Shown: piece after piece, positions 34,227 to 44,886 of the stretch | Numbering within the stretch: the stretch's first letter is position 1 | How the letters are laid out: each line of letters begins with the position of its first letter | NCBI GenBank assembly: GCA_016703265.1 | Contig: JADJCK010000001.1 | Span: 434,001 to 498,000, forward strand | DNA from: a bacterium | GTDB lineage: Bacteria > Krumholzibacteriota > Krumholzibacteriia > LZORAL124-64-63 | Reading direction: 5' to 3' | DNA: 64,000 bases | Position numbers and translations under genes: made by a program | The notes under the pieces: model-generated | The model's input: only the letters and a program-made list of their open reading frames with translations | Database searches by the model: none | Told to the model about the DNA's origin: nothing

Positions 34227-34743
34227 CGAGCAGCCCTTCCGGCGGATCGATCACCAGCTGTCCTTCGAGCCCGTCGCCGGGCCGCAGGATCGGCGGCAGC
34301 GCCGGGATCAGCATCTCGTGCGCGCCGTCCGGGATCACCAGGAGGAACTGGGCGCCCACGCGCCGCACCTCGTCCACGATCCCGACCATCTCGCCACCCA
34401 CGGTGACCACCTCGCGCCCCACCCAGCGGAACGGCAGGCCGCCGCTCGGCTTGGGGAACGCAGGGTCGAGGTAGCTGGCGGCCAGGAAACCGAGCTCGCG
34501 CCCGATCATCGCGTCGGCGCCGTCACGGCCGCCCACGCCCTTGGTCGTCAGCCCCCAGCACCCGCCGCTCATGATGCGGTGCCGGGACACCCCGGCCGGA
34601 CTGCCGTCTTCCCACACGAGGAAGGGGCTGCCCAGCAGCGGCTCGTGGAAATCGAGCAGCCGATAGAGCTTCAGCTCGCCCCGCAGCCCGACCGCGCGCA
34701 CGATCTCGCCGATCGCGATGAATCCTGCCGCGTTCGTTGCCAT
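34210..34743 (-). CDS. rimM: 16S rRNA processing protein RimM
   Basis: An S19-binding factor for 30S maturation. The 177-residue protein has the N-terminal RimM domain (IAIGEIVRAVGLRGELKLYR) and the C-terminal PRC-barrel part (LLVIPDGAHEMLIPALPPIL). The ATG at 34743 lies one base after the KH-gene stop. Its 3' end overlaps trmD, the order found in most bacteria. Confidence 0.95.
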   Translation of the reverse strand: MATNAAGFIAIGEIVRAVGLRGELKLYRLLDFHEPLLGSPFLVWEDGSPAGVSRHRIMSGGCWGLTTKGVGGRDGADAMIGRELGFLAASYLDPAFPKPSGGLPFRWVGREVVTVGGEMVGIVDEVRRVGAQFLLVIPDGAHEMLIPALPPILRPGDGLEGQLVIDPPEGLLDVQRD

Positions 34744-34744
34744 G

Positions 34745-34975
34745 CTATTCGACGATGTCCAGGCCGATGCGCTGATCGGTCCGGGCGCTGACTGCCGTCA
34801 GCAGCACCCGCAGCGCACGGGCGGTCTGACCGCCCTTGCCGATCACGCGACCCAGGTCCTCAGGGTTCACCTTGACCTGATACACGTCGCGGTCCTGCCT
34901 GCGCAGGATGTCCACCGTCACTTCCGCGGGGTGGCTCACCAGGTTGACCACCACATAGGAGATGAGTTCGAGCAC
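34745..34975 (-). CDS. khpA: KH-domain RNA-binding protein (KhpA type)
   Basis: A 76-residue single-domain KH protein. The GxxG loop GRVIGKGGQTARALR near residue 43 is the RNA-binding site. The location between rpsP and rimM is the standard place for KhpA/YlqC. It starts at a GTG at 34975, 88 bases after the rpsP stop. In Firmicutes KhpA works with KhpB in small-RNA and cell-shape control; whether that holds here is unknown. Confidence 0.92.
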   Translation of the reverse strand: MLELISYVVVNLVSHPAEVTVDILRRQDRDVYQVKVNPEDLGRVIGKGGQTARALRVLLTAVSARTDQRIGLDIVE

Positions 34976-35063
34976 GCGCCCTGACCGATGGTCAGCTCAT
35001 CGCCCTGCGGCAGGTCGGCCGGGTTCACGGCCTCGTCCGCGGGAAACTCATCGCGCGGGGCGC

Positions 35064-35606
35064 TCAACTGTCGCCTTCCGCGGGTTGCTCGGTCGCTTCG
35101 CCTTCAGCGGCGGCAGCGGCGGCTTCCTCGTCGGCCTTGGCCTTGGCCTCGGCCTCCTCGGCGGCCTTCGCAGCGGCCTCAGCCTCGGCCTTGGCCTTGG
35201 CTTCGGCTTCCTCGGCGGCCTTCTTCTCGGCGGCGGCCTTGGCGAGGCGCGCGGTCTTCTCCTGCACGCGCTTGGCTTCGCCGGCCTCGGCGCCCTGCTT
35301 CCAGGTCGTCACGCGGGCCTCGATCTCGGCGGCATCCACGCCCTGCTTCACCAGCGAGTAGCGATAGAGGATGCCTTCACCCTTGAGCAGGTTGCGCGCG
35401 GTTTCGGAAACCGTGGCGCCGCGGCTCAACCAGGTGATGATCTCGTCGGTGTGCAGCTTCACATCGAACGGATCCGTGAAAGGATTGTAGTAGCCGAGAT
35501 TGGCCAGGTAGGCGCCGTCGCGCCGCTTGCGGTGATCGACCGCGACCAGACGATAGAACGGCCTCTTCTTGCGCCCCATGCGCGTCAAACGAATCGTTGT
35601 GGACAC
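35064..35606 (-). CDS. rpsP: 30S ribosomal protein S16 (bS16) with long charged tail
   Basis: The first 90 residues are a normal S16: TTIRLTRMGRKKRPFYRLVAVD, then LGYYNPFTDPFDVKL and WLSRGATVSETARNLLK. After it comes a tail of about 90 residues made almost only of Ala, Glu and Lys with Ala/Glu/Asp-rich blocks at the end, predicted as a long helix. The usual S16 has 80-90 residues, so the protein is twice as long. The GTG at 35606 follows GGGGAGG. It is the first ribosomal gene after ffh. Confidence 0.95.
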   Translation of the reverse strand: MSTTIRLTRMGRKKRPFYRLVAVDHRKRRDGAYLANLGYYNPFTDPFDVKLHTDEIITWLSRGATVSETARNLLKGEGILYRYSLVKQGVDAAEIEARVTTWKQGAEAGEAKRVQEKTARLAKAAAEKKAAEEAEAKAKAEAEAAAKAAEEAEAKAKADEEAAAAAAEGEATEQPAEGDS

Positions 35607-35690
35607 TATCAGCCTCCCCTTACGGTGGTTTCGCTGCATGCACCATGCGCGCAGCGTACGTGGCCCCTCGCGTTGCCGCGAGCCGGCCTC

Positions 35691-37037
35691 TTAGGCCTTG
35701 AACACCTTCTTGCCGAAGGCCTCAAGGCCGCCTGCAGCGTTGATGTCGCGCATCATCCGCCGCATATCGCGATACTGCTTGAGCAGCTTGTTGACCTGCG
35801 ACACCGTGGTGCCGCTTCCGTTCGCGATGCGCTTGCGCCGCGAACCGTTGATGATGTCGGGCTGGCGGCGCTCCTTGACGGTCATCGAGTTGATGATCGC
35901 GTCGACCTGGTTGAACTGCTTGTCGTCCACCTTGGCCTTGTCGAGCATGTCGCCGTCGACACCCGGCAGCATCTTGAGCACGCCCTTGAGCGGCCCCATC
36001 TTCTTCATCTGCTTGATCTGCGACTGGAAGTCCTCCAGCGAGAACTCGCCCTGCGCAAACCGCCCGGCCAGGTGCTCGGCCGTGGCCTGGTCCATCTTGT
36101 CCTGGGCCTGCTCGATGAGCGTGAGCACATCGCCCATGCCAAGGATGCGCCCGGCCATGCGGTCGGGGTGGAAGACCTCGAGGTCCTCCAGCTTCTCGCC
36201 CACGCCGCAGAGCTTGACCGGCTTGCCGGTCACTTCCAGGACGCTGAGCGCCGCGCCGCCGCGCGCGTCGCCGTCGAGCTTGGTCAGCACCACGCCGTCG
36301 AAGTTCAGGCGCTTGGCGAACGTGCCGGCGATGTTCACGGCTTCCTGGCCGGTCATCGCGTCGAGCACGAGCAGGCTCTCGTCCGAAGGCACCATCTGCT
36401 GGATCGCCTCGAGCTCGCCCATGAGGGCGTCGTCGATGTGCAGGCGACCCGCGGTGTCGATGATCAGCACGTCGCAGCCGTTGTCACGCGCGCGCCGCTG
36501 CCCCAGCTTGGCGATCTGCGACGGGTTCTTCTTCTCGCGATCGCTGTGCACCAGCACGCCGATGCTGTCGCCGATCACGTGCAGCTGGTCGATGGCCGCG
36601 GGGCGATAGATATCGCACGCGACCAGCATGGGCACGCGGCCTTCCTTCTTCATGCGCAGCGCCAGCTTGCCGCAGAAGGTGGTCTTGCCCGAGCCCTGCA
36701 GGCCCATGACCATGACCACGGTCATGCCCTTGTTCTTCGCCTTGGCCGCGTCCAGGTTCAGTTCGCTGGCGTGGCCGCCCAGCAGCTTCGTCAGCTCCTG
36801 GTTGACGATGCCCACGACCTGCTGCGCCGGCGTAAGGCTGCCCAGGACGTCCTGGCCGAGGGCCTTCTCGCGGATGTTCGCGATCAGGTTCTTGGCGACG
36901 TTGTAGTTGACGTCGGCCTCGAGCAGCGCCAGGCGCACCTCGCGGAGCGCTTCCTTGACGTTGTCCTCGGTCAGACGGTCGGCGCCGGACAGCTTCTTCA
37001 GCGTGGCGTCGAGGCGTCTGGTCAGGTCCTGGAACAC
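35691..37037 (-). CDS. ffh: Signal recognition particle protein Ffh
   Basis: The GTPase that binds signal sequences and 4.5S RNA and delivers ribosomes to FtsY. The 448-residue protein has an N domain, a G domain with GLQGSGKTTFCGKL, DTAGRLHIDD and TKLDGDARGG, and an M domain with the Ser-Gly-rich RNA site SRRKRIANGSGTTVSQVN. It ends in a short tail. I start at the GTG at 37037, preceded by AGGA, which gives VFQDLTRRL as in other Ffh. The frame is open further upstream but without family similarity. It heads the translation block. Confidence 0.95.
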   Translation of the reverse strand: MFQDLTRRLDATLKKLSGADRLTEDNVKEALREVRLALLEADVNYNVAKNLIANIREKALGQDVLGSLTPAQQVVGIVNQELTKLLGGHASELNLDAAKAKNKGMTVVMVMGLQGSGKTTFCGKLALRMKKEGRVPMLVACDIYRPAAIDQLHVIGDSIGVLVHSDREKKNPSQIAKLGQRRARDNGCDVLIIDTAGRLHIDDALMGELEAIQQMVPSDESLLVLDAMTGQEAVNIAGTFAKRLNFDGVVLTKLDGDARGGAALSVLEVTGKPVKLCGVGEKLEDLEVFHPDRMAGRILGMGDVLTLIEQAQDKMDQATAEHLAGRFAQGEFSLEDFQSQIKQMKKMGPLKGVLKMLPGVDGDMLDKAKVDDKQFNQVDAIINSMTVKERRQPDIINGSRRKRIANGSGTTVSQVNKLLKQYRDMRRMMRDINAAGGLEAFGKKVFKA

Positions 37038-37334
37038 GGTCTTTTTTCCTGTCTGGTCGGTCTTGGGCGCACCCGCGCACGGCCCCGGGGGCCGGTCACG
37101 GCAAAAGGGCGTGCCCGCCCGAGGGCCCCGCTCTTTCGAGCCAGCCCGCCGGGACGCTGCGCGCATCCTACGCTAAATCAACATGTTGCGGGCGCCATCG
37201 CAGAAAGTTCCACACTTCGGCGATGCGTCCGGAGCCGGCCGAAAAGGGCCAGCGGACCTGCGAATGTAGCATTTGGGGGGGGATTGGGCAAGGAAACGGT
37301 CAGGTAGTGCCAGATCGACAAGAAACCACGACGC

Positions 37335-38495
37335 TCAGCGCCAGAGCGACTTCAACCCACCCCAGGTCGTGGACTCAATGGACACCGGCTGCCCGACATA
37401 CGGCTGGTAGATCACCGTGCAGGGGTTGTTGGGGTCGTCATGGTGATCCCAGATCATGGCGTCGATGGCGGCGGCGTCCGTCACGCCCCAGTTGTTATTG
37501 GTGAGATCCAGGGTGTGGGTTGGCCAGCCTGAAGACACATTGGCGTACACGGCCCATCCGGACGCAGGAAGAATGCTCGAATTGCGGACGGACAAATAGC
37601 TACGCGCGGAAGTTGTGATCGCGGCAGTGGTCGTACCGGCTATCACGAGCCCTTCAGCCGTCACCCTGCCGCTACCGAGGATTGAAAGCCCCACTTCCGC
37701 ACCTCCTTCAATGGTGACACTGTTGAGCAAGATATTCGAAGTCGGCATGTCGACGTGGAGCGCCTTCGCGATCCCGTTTACGAACGTACAGTTCGCAACC
37801 GACCCAGTCGCGTCATAGAACACGAAGCCACCATTCGTGACATTGCAACCGGATACGCTGACATTTCGGGGGCCAAATGAGCAGTTGACGGGATTGCTGT
37901 TGCCGGTTCCCAAGAACTGGCAGGCATTGATGACGGCACCTGAACTCGGACCATTAAATAGAACACCGAGCGCACCATACAGCGTGAACTCGCACGACTC
38001 AACGCGCGCCGCAGAGTCATAAATCGAAATACAAATTATCCGATGATCCGGAGCATTGAAAGTACAGCCCTCAATGTCCACATAGTTGCTGGCAAACACG
38101 AGCAGACAGACATTCTCGACTGTCAGGTCTCTTAGCTTGAAATTGTTTGGCGAAAGCGAAAAGAACGCACGTGGCGCCTTCGCATAGGGGACATAAGCAG
38201 ACGTCGGCCCAATTCTCGTTACGTTCTTGCCCGCGCCAATGAACGTCAGATTGGGTTTTCTGATCAAGACAATGACTTCGTCAAAGTACCCAGGCAGGCC
38301 AATGGGATGGAACGTCGCGAAGCGCCCCGGCCTGATGCGAATCGTATCGCCGGCCGCCGCAGCGTCCACTGCGGGTTGAATGTCGGTGAAGTCGCCGCTA
38401 CCGTTCAGTTCCACACGCCACGTTGCCGCCGTCAGCGGGGATGCCGCCAGAAGAAGTGCCGCCAAGGCAGCCAGGCATTTGTATCGCGATCGCAT
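37335..38495 (-). CDS. Secreted right-handed beta-helix protein
   Basis: A 386-residue protein with a signal peptide (MRSRYKCLAALAALLLAASPLTAATW). The start WRVELNGSGDFTDIQPAVDAAAAGDTIRIRPG is the typical entry of pectate-lyase-like parallel beta-helix proteins. Asn- and Gly-rich rungs of about 22 residues follow (VENVCLLVFASNYVDIEGC, VSVSGCNVTNGGFVFYD). The end is TWGGLKSLWR, a closing motif that I have seen in related secreted proteins. No catalytic residues of a known polysaccharide lyase are evident. GC is lower than in neighbouring housekeeping genes. The ATG at 38495 follows AGGTGG. Confidence 0.85.
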   Translation of the reverse strand: MRSRYKCLAALAALLLAASPLTAATWRVELNGSGDFTDIQPAVDAAAAGDTIRIRPGRFATFHPIGLPGYFDEVIVLIRKPNLTFIGAGKNVTRIGPTSAYVPYAKAPRAFFSLSPNNFKLRDLTVENVCLLVFASNYVDIEGCTFNAPDHRIICISIYDSAARVESCEFTLYGALGVLFNGPSSGAVINACQFLGTGNSNPVNCSFGPRNVSVSGCNVTNGGFVFYDATGSVANCTFVNGIAKALHVDMPTSNILLNSVTIEGGAEVGLSILGSGRVTAEGLVIAGTTTAAITTSARSYLSVRNSSILPASGWAVYANVSSGWPTHTLDLTNNNWGVTDAAAIDAMIWDHHDDPNNPCTVIYQPYVGQPVSIESTTWGGLKSLWR

Positions 38496-38517
38496 TGCGG
38501 CACCACCTGTTCAGCTC

Positions 38518-38539
38518 GGGGGCGGGGCGGCCCGCCCCC
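38518..38539 (-). terminator. Hairpin after the FlgD-domain fragment
   Basis: An 8-base G/C stem (GGGGGCGG with CCGCCCCC) sits 17 bases past the stop of the fragment. No T-run follows, so termination is uncertain. Confidence 0.4.
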
Positions 38540-38555
38540 AATGACATCTCCAGTT

Positions 38556-38741
38556 CTAGCGAACCAACGTCAACCGTTTCACGGAAACCACTGGCCCCGA
38601 GGTCAAGCGAGCGACATACACGCCACTCGGGAGCCCCATGCCGTCGTCGCTCGTTCCGTCCCAATCCACAGAGTGCACACCTGCGACCAAGGATCGCGAT
38701 ACCAGCGCCCGCACGTGTTCACCCCGCAGGCTGTAGATGTC
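38556..38741 (-). pseudogene. FlgD-like sorting domain, 3' fragment cut by an IS
   Basis: The minus strand encodes DIYSLRGEHVRALVSRS, VDWDGTSDDGMGLPSGVYVA and RLTSG, ending in KRLTLVR and a stop: the last 62 residues of a FlgD-like C-terminal sorting domain. The left end of an IS3-family element abuts it at 38742. The matching 5' part of the gene is probably at 39967-40381, on the other side of the element. Confidence 0.75.
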
Positions 38742-38802
38742 TGGAATTCCCCCGGTTCTCTAGACACCTCTTACGGTACAATTGTACCTGAAGGAGGAGT
38801 CG

Positions 38803-39079
38803 ATGAGCAGCCAAAAGTACTCTCCCGAGTTCAAAGCGGACGCGGTCAAGCAGGTCGTGGATCGGGGGTACCCGGTCAAGGACGTTGCTGAGCGGATTGG
38901 GGTGCCTGCGCACACCCTGTACCTCTGGGTCCGCCACGCCGCCGGCGGCCCCGGAGTCCGACGAGGTGGCCAAACTCCAAGCTCGAGATCCAGAAGCTGA
39001 AGGCGGATTTGAAGCGGGCGCAGGAAGAACGAGACATCTTAAAAAAGCCGCCGCGTACTTTGCAAAGGACCACGAGTAA
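38803..39079 (+). pseudogene. IS3-family orfA (HTH transposase subunit), frameshifted
   Basis: The frame starts MSSQKYSPEFKADAVKQVVD, with the helix-turn-helix VKDVAERIGVPAHTLYLWV. It then leaves frame: PESDEVAKLQ, LEIQKLKADLKRAQEERDIL and KKAAAYFAKDHE each lie in a frame shifted from the last. The final shift falls on TTAAAAAAG, where IS3 elements normally use programmed slippage. The two earlier ones are real breaks or sequence errors. A good ribosome site (AAGGAGGAG) precedes the ATG. Confidence 0.8.
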
Positions 39080-39121
39080 AGTACGCGTTCATCAAAACAC
39101 CAACACGAGCACCGTATAGCG

Positions 39122-39940
39122 GTGATGTGTCGCGTGCTGCGGGGTCCATCGGGCGGCTACTACGCCTGGCTCAAGGAGCCCCGATCGGCGCGTGCGATCG
39201 AGGACCAGCGCCTGCGCGAGCTGATCGCCGCCAGCCACGAGGCCAGCAACTACTCGTACGGGAGTCCGCGGGTGTTTAAGGACCTGCGCGAATGGGGCGA
39301 GTCCTGTGGCCTGCATCGTGTTGAGCGCATCATGCGCCAGAATCGGATCCGCGGCGCCCATGCTTACCGGAAGCCGCGCTACGTGAACGGCCGGCCGGCG
39401 ATCCTGGCGCCGAACATCCTGCAGCGTGAGTTCACAGTGAACGAGCCGAACCAGGCCTGGGTGACCGACATCACGTACATCCGCACGTGGCAGGGCTGGC
39501 TATATCTGGCGATCGTGCTGGACCTGTTCTCGCGAAGGATCGTGGGCTGGTCGATGCAGCCGACAATGACACGCAGTCTTGTCATCGATGCACTGAAGAT
39601 GGCGGTCCGCCTGCGGCGTCCCAAGTGCCGCGTCGTGGTGCACTCGGATCAGGGGTCGCAGTACGGAAGCGACGACTGGCACCGGTTCTGCGCCCACAAC
39701 AAGCTTGTTCCAAGCATGAGCCGTCGCGGCAACTGCTGGGACAACGCAGTGGCCGAATCGTTCTTCAGTTCATTGAAGAAGGAGTGGGTTCGTCGGCGGA
39801 TCTACCGGTCTCTTGAAGAGGCGCGAGCGGACCTGTTCAACTACATCGCAATGTTCTACAATGTCAGGCGTCGTCACAGCCACCTTGGCAACGTCAGTCC
39901 CGAGGCGTTCGAGAGCGCCTCACGAAGCGTGGCTTGTTAG
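39122..39940 (+). CDS. IS3-family transposase OrfB
   Basis: The 272-residue integrase part of the transposase. The DDE core is intact: VTDITYIRTWQGW, VVVHSDQGSQYGSDDW and DNAVAESFFSSLKKEW. RRRHSHLGNVSPEAFE closes the domain as usual. The normal N-terminal lead-in KYAFIKT then HQHEHRIAVMCRVL is visible upstream at 39079-39140 but in two frames, and CRVLRGPSGGYYAWL has a local scramble, so one or two more indels precede this frame. Programmed fusion to orfA would therefore fail as written. Confidence 0.88.
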   Translation: MMCRVLRGPSGGYYAWLKEPRSARAIEDQRLRELIAASHEASNYSYGSPRVFKDLREWGESCGLHRVERIMRQNRIRGAHAYRKPRYVNGRPAILAPNILQREFTVNEPNQAWVTDITYIRTWQGWLYLAIVLDLFSRRIVGWSMQPTMTRSLVIDALKMAVRLRRPKCRVVVHSDQGSQYGSDDWHRFCAHNKLVPSMSRRGNCWDNAVAESFFSSLKKEWVRRRIYRSLEEARADLFNYIAMFYNVRRRHSHLGNVSPEAFESASRSVAC

Positions 39941-39966
39941 GTGTCTATGAAACCAGGGGAATTCCA

Positions 39967-40381
39967 AATTCCCGTTGGGATCTACCGGGGCTGGATCGCC
40001 CAGAAAAATGTCTACAGCATCGGTGCGATCGTAGACCCTCAAAGGAATCTGGTTGTAGAATATTGAGTCGAAGTAGCGGTACAGGATCTCATCGCGGCCA
40101 ATTTCAACGAAAGAGACGCCGTAGGGGGCCATGCCGTTGAAGAGCCACTCGAGTTGTTCGTCGGCCTGCTGCGACGTTATCCCGCCCGTGCCGTCACTTC
40201 GCCGCAGGAGATGTATGAAAATGCGGAAGACGGCGGAGTTCATCTCGTGTGGGTAAGGGTGCGAAACGCCCAGCGATTTCAACGGATCCACCGAAGAAGT
40301 GGGCGTGAGGCACCATTCATCTTCGGCGAATGCGGCCGAACTCACGACCAGAAAGAGGACAAGCAAAAAGGCCTTGTTCAT
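39967..40381 (-). pseudogene. Secreted protein, 5' fragment cut by the IS (metalloprotease-like)
   Basis: Starts at the ATG at 40381 (ribosome site GGGGGTG) with a signal peptide MNKAFLLVLFLVVSSAAFA. The next 120 residues (FRIFIHLLRRSDGTGGITSQQADEQLEWLF, YGVSFVEIG, IPLRVYD, AVDIFLGDP) resemble the N-terminal part of secreted pappalysin-like (M43) proteases. The frame then enters the IS element and stops within it. The HExxH catalytic region is found on neither side of the IS, so the middle of the gene seems to be lost. The family call rests on the prodomain-like part only and is tentative. Confidence 0.6.
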
Positions 40382-41132
40382 TGAGGCACCCCCAATGAAA
40401 AACTGTGCCTTCAAACGAGATCGTGCACATGGCGCGCAGCAGTGATTCGGCAATCTCCACGCCACACCAGACCTGCCTGGTGCGCAACTGGCGCAATATG
40501 ACTTGCCGGGTTCACATTACGGCGCGATTCACACGGTCTCAAAAACGCGATCAGCAGCGAGCCACCGCCGCTCACTGCACACCACCCTGGGCGCTTGCGG
40601 CCGATCTGCCGCAGAAGGGTGATGCGTTTGGAATACGCGACGATGCTACGGCTGCTTTCAACGAAGTGTCAACTAGATTTTGTCGCGGCTCGCCTACAGA
40701 AATCGCGAGGGTATCCGATGCGCGACTCGACAGGTACCGGCGACCACGAGCAGATTCCATGGACAACCTGCTCCGGCTCAAACGCCGAGTCACCACTGCT
40801 TCGCTTAGATTATCCCAGTCCTCGTGACGGTGGTACGATGTGCTGCATTCCTTCCCGTTTCCTAACCACCAAGTTGGCGAGATCAAAACTAAGCGTCGGC
40901 AATTTCTCATTGTTGTATTCGGGAACGACACCGTTGCCTACATACGCGGGGCATTACCACATACGCTTCCGTGGGCCTCGCCCATGAATGATCCTCGTCC
41001 CAAAGGGGTTGTCTTTGCCCGCTGTCGTCGAGCAGGGGCATCCTGCTTCCCCGGACCGACAGCCCGAGTCACACCGCTTCGAGCGCCTAAAGCAGCGGTG
41101 CGATATTTGTCGTGGGTGTCCGACCTTGGTTT
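40382..41132. other. About 750 bases without a supported gene
   Basis: Several short open frames exist on both strands, but none has a ribosome site, codon bias or similarity that I would trust. GC is moderate. It may be a remnant of a decayed gene between the IS-damaged locus and the HTH/nucleotidyltransferase pair. Confidence 0.5.
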
Positions 41133-42148
41133 CTATAGATGCCGCAAGATTCGCAAGATGTCTTCCAAATACACGTCGTAGTAAGCCTCCCCGACAAACG
41201 ACGTTTCGTCCCGCAGAGGTTGTCCAAGTCCGCTGTCACCTAGCAACGGCCGGATCGACTGCGCCGTGCGTCGCCACTGTGACGCGAGCAGCGTAACGGG
41301 CAGATCCCGCTCCCCCGAATCGGACAGCCCCAGCCAGATCGCCTCGAGTGCCCGGAACAATGGCACGGAGTTGGTCCATGGTGTCCGACCTTCCGGTCGC
41401 AGCAGGTCATCGAAAGCGCCGGGGACCAGCGCATAGTATTTCGCGCGGGCGCTGGTCCGCACCTGCACACCCCTGAGCGCACCATGTCCACCAACACGTC
41501 CTGCACCGTGCGCGGCGCCTGCCCGATCTGCCTGGCGATGAGCGAAGGATGAATCTCGCTCGTCGAGCCCAGCAGGCACAGGATCTCGCAGCGGATGCTC
41601 ACGCCAAACAGGGCCCGCAACCGCAGGAGCAGCGACGGCATGCCTTCGTTTGGAAAAGGCTGCGCGACTCCGCGCGTGGTGATCGGCGCGCGCAGGAGCC
41701 CGTGTTTGCGGAACACCTCGTCGTGTGCAGCGGGAAGGGGCATCGCGCTTCCGTCGGCCAGGAGAAAGAGTGGCTCCTCCTGTGCCAGGCCCGGGAGTGC
41801 CGCCAGCTTCTTCCACTTCAACGCGACCGCAGACCGCCGGCCGAGCCGCTCGGCAATCGCACCCAACCCGGCCCGGGCATGCGGACCGAAGGACGGCGCC
41901 AGATTCTGCAGACGCTGCACGTTGAGATAGTCGGCATTGAGGTCCAGCCATTCCAGGACGGCATCGTAGAGACGGGCGTCGTAGCGGCCGACGGTCAGGG
42001 TCAGCAGGAGGAGCGCTTCAGGATCCACAATGCGTGTCTCGACCGATTCGCTGTATCCGGCTACGCCGATCGCAGACCACTGCCGCCACAACAGGCCCAG
42101 GAGCCGGTCGCGGACGGTGTCCCTAAACTCGGTCGCAGAGATGGCCAT
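41133..42148 (-). pseudogene. Winged-HTH protein paired with a nucleotidyltransferase (frameshifted)
   Basis: Starts at the ATG at 42148 (MAISATEFRDTVRDRLLGLL) inside the 3' end of the nucleotidyltransferase gene, a 26-base overlap. About 225 residues follow, ending in a winged-helix-like segment FGVSIRCEILCLLGSTSEIHPSLIARQIGQAPRTVQDVLVDMV. At about 41468-41476 (GGGGTGTGCAGG on the minus strand) coding potential moves to another frame and continues VQVRTSARAKYYALVPGAF to LEDILRILRHL, stopping at 41133. Intact, the protein would have about 337 residues. The helix-turn-helix and the coupling suggest the DNA-binding partner of the upstream enzyme. Confidence 0.7.
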
Positions 42149-42719
42149 AGCCGAACGCTCCCAGGAATTGGATCGGTCCCTGCCGGTAGCCGGGTGATGG
42201 ATCATGCGATCGCGACCAGTCGGCAGCCGCGATCAGCTCGTTGTCGGTCGGGTGCAGCGCCTGCAGATCCGTCGCGTGGTAGCTGCCGAACTGATCCACC
42301 GCGGCGTAGAGCTTGAAGTGGATCTGGTCGAGCCGGCTGATGAAGCCGACTTCCAGGTGATCGCCGAAACGCTCCCAACGCAGTCTCTGCGCCAGACCGT
42401 CCGGCAGACCGAGCCGGAAAAGGCCACCGTCGCCGCTGCTGGGACCGTTGTTCAGCCAGTCCGCCGGAAGACCCAGATCAGCGGCTACTTCAGCAGCGGC
42501 GCTGAGCAAAGGTGCCGGCAGCGGCGACGGATCAATGAGGCACCCCAGGTCGTCAGCCAGCGCCAGGATGTCCACATCCCTTGTGCTGCGTTGCAGCAAA
42601 CCTGTTGCCACCAAAGCGGTTCCGCCGCAGACGACAAGTCGGTACATGGGCGCCGAGACTAGGGACAATCGGCCATCCAGAAGCCCTAGAGCCGTCGCGA
42701 ACTGGGAGTATGAATGCAA
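42123..42719 (-). CDS. Nucleotidyltransferase-fold protein (DUF6036/AbiEii-like)
   Basis: A 198-residue protein with the minimal nucleotidyltransferase pattern VCGGTALVATGLLQRSTRDVDILAL: a GG motif followed by DVD, the two metal-binding Asp. GFISRLDQIHFKLYAAVDQ supplies the usual downstream segment. I start at the TTG at 42719 because AAGGGA lies seven bases upstream and a strong promoter precedes it. Proteins of this fold are the toxins of AbiE-type toxin-antitoxin systems. The overlap with an HTH gene fits such a module, although AbiE has the antitoxin gene first. The toxin role is inference. Confidence 0.75.
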   Translation of the reverse strand: MHSYSQFATALGLLDGRLSLVSAPMYRLVVCGGTALVATGLLQRSTRDVDILALADDLGCLIDPSPLPAPLLSAAAEVAADLGLPADWLNNGPSSGDGGLFRLGLPDGLAQRLRWERFGDHLEVGFISRLDQIHFKLYAAVDQFGSYHATDLQALHPTDNELIAAADWSRSHDPSPGYRQGPIQFLGAFGYGHLCDRV

Positions 42720-42731
42720 TTTGTGTTCCCT

Positions 42732-42777
42732 TCGTGCGCAATATACGCACTATATTAAACTTTTACATCGTGCGCAA
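42732..42777 (-). promoter_or_regulatory. Promoter with operator-like repeats for the HTH/NTase pair
   Basis: The minus strand has TTGCGC, a 17-base spacer and TATAGT (42749-42777). A dyad GTGCG-N7-CGCAC covers 42735-42751 and overlaps the -10 box. The 10-bp sequence TCGTGCGCAA also occurs as a direct repeat at 42732-42741 and 42768-42777, bracketing the promoter. This is the layout expected of an autorepressed toxin-antitoxin promoter. Confidence 0.6.
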
Positions 42778-42821
42778 GCGGAAACACCTCATCACATCAC
42801 GTCCGCGAATCTGTGTGGATT

Positions 42822-44525
<1,704 letters not shown>

Positions 44526-44886
44526 TGGCGGTGGGGGGCGTTGGCTTTGGCGCCTAGGCGGAGGGATTGCTCAAGCTGGTACTTTGAGGCTTCGTACTCC
44601 CCCGTTTTATAGTGGGAAATGCCGAGGTTTAAATGAACCATAGAACACTTGCGCGGCAGCCCCATTCCAACAAAGTAAGTTAGTGAACGCTTGTACCATT
44701 TGATCGACTCAAGATAGTTGGATGTACGGCCTGCAACAAAGCCAAGAAAATTGCCGGCGAGCGCAGCTTCATGTCGGTTGCCAACGATATTATTGAGCGC
44801 ATGGGCCGCCTCTAACGATTCAACTGCGTCTTCAACATTTCCAAGCTTGTATTGTGCGATGCCAAGCACAAACATGAAGCGGCCCA

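Larger units (their letters stand above)
38742..39966 (+). mobile_element. IS3-family insertion sequence, 1225 bp
   Basis: Bounded by 28-bp imperfect inverted repeats. The left end starts TGGAATTCCCCCGGTT and contains TAGACACCT; the right end, read inward, starts TGGAATTCCCCTGGTT and contains TAGACACCT. About 24 of 28 positions agree. Inside are a frameshifted orfA and an almost intact orfB. There is no target-site duplication: the three bases outside are GTC on the left and AAT on the right. A deletion or rearrangement next to the element is therefore likely. Confidence 0.9.

Noticed and set aside
40405..41181. Short frames of 100-140 codons on both strands
   Set aside because: No ribosome site, no similarity, and amino-acid composition typical of random frames.
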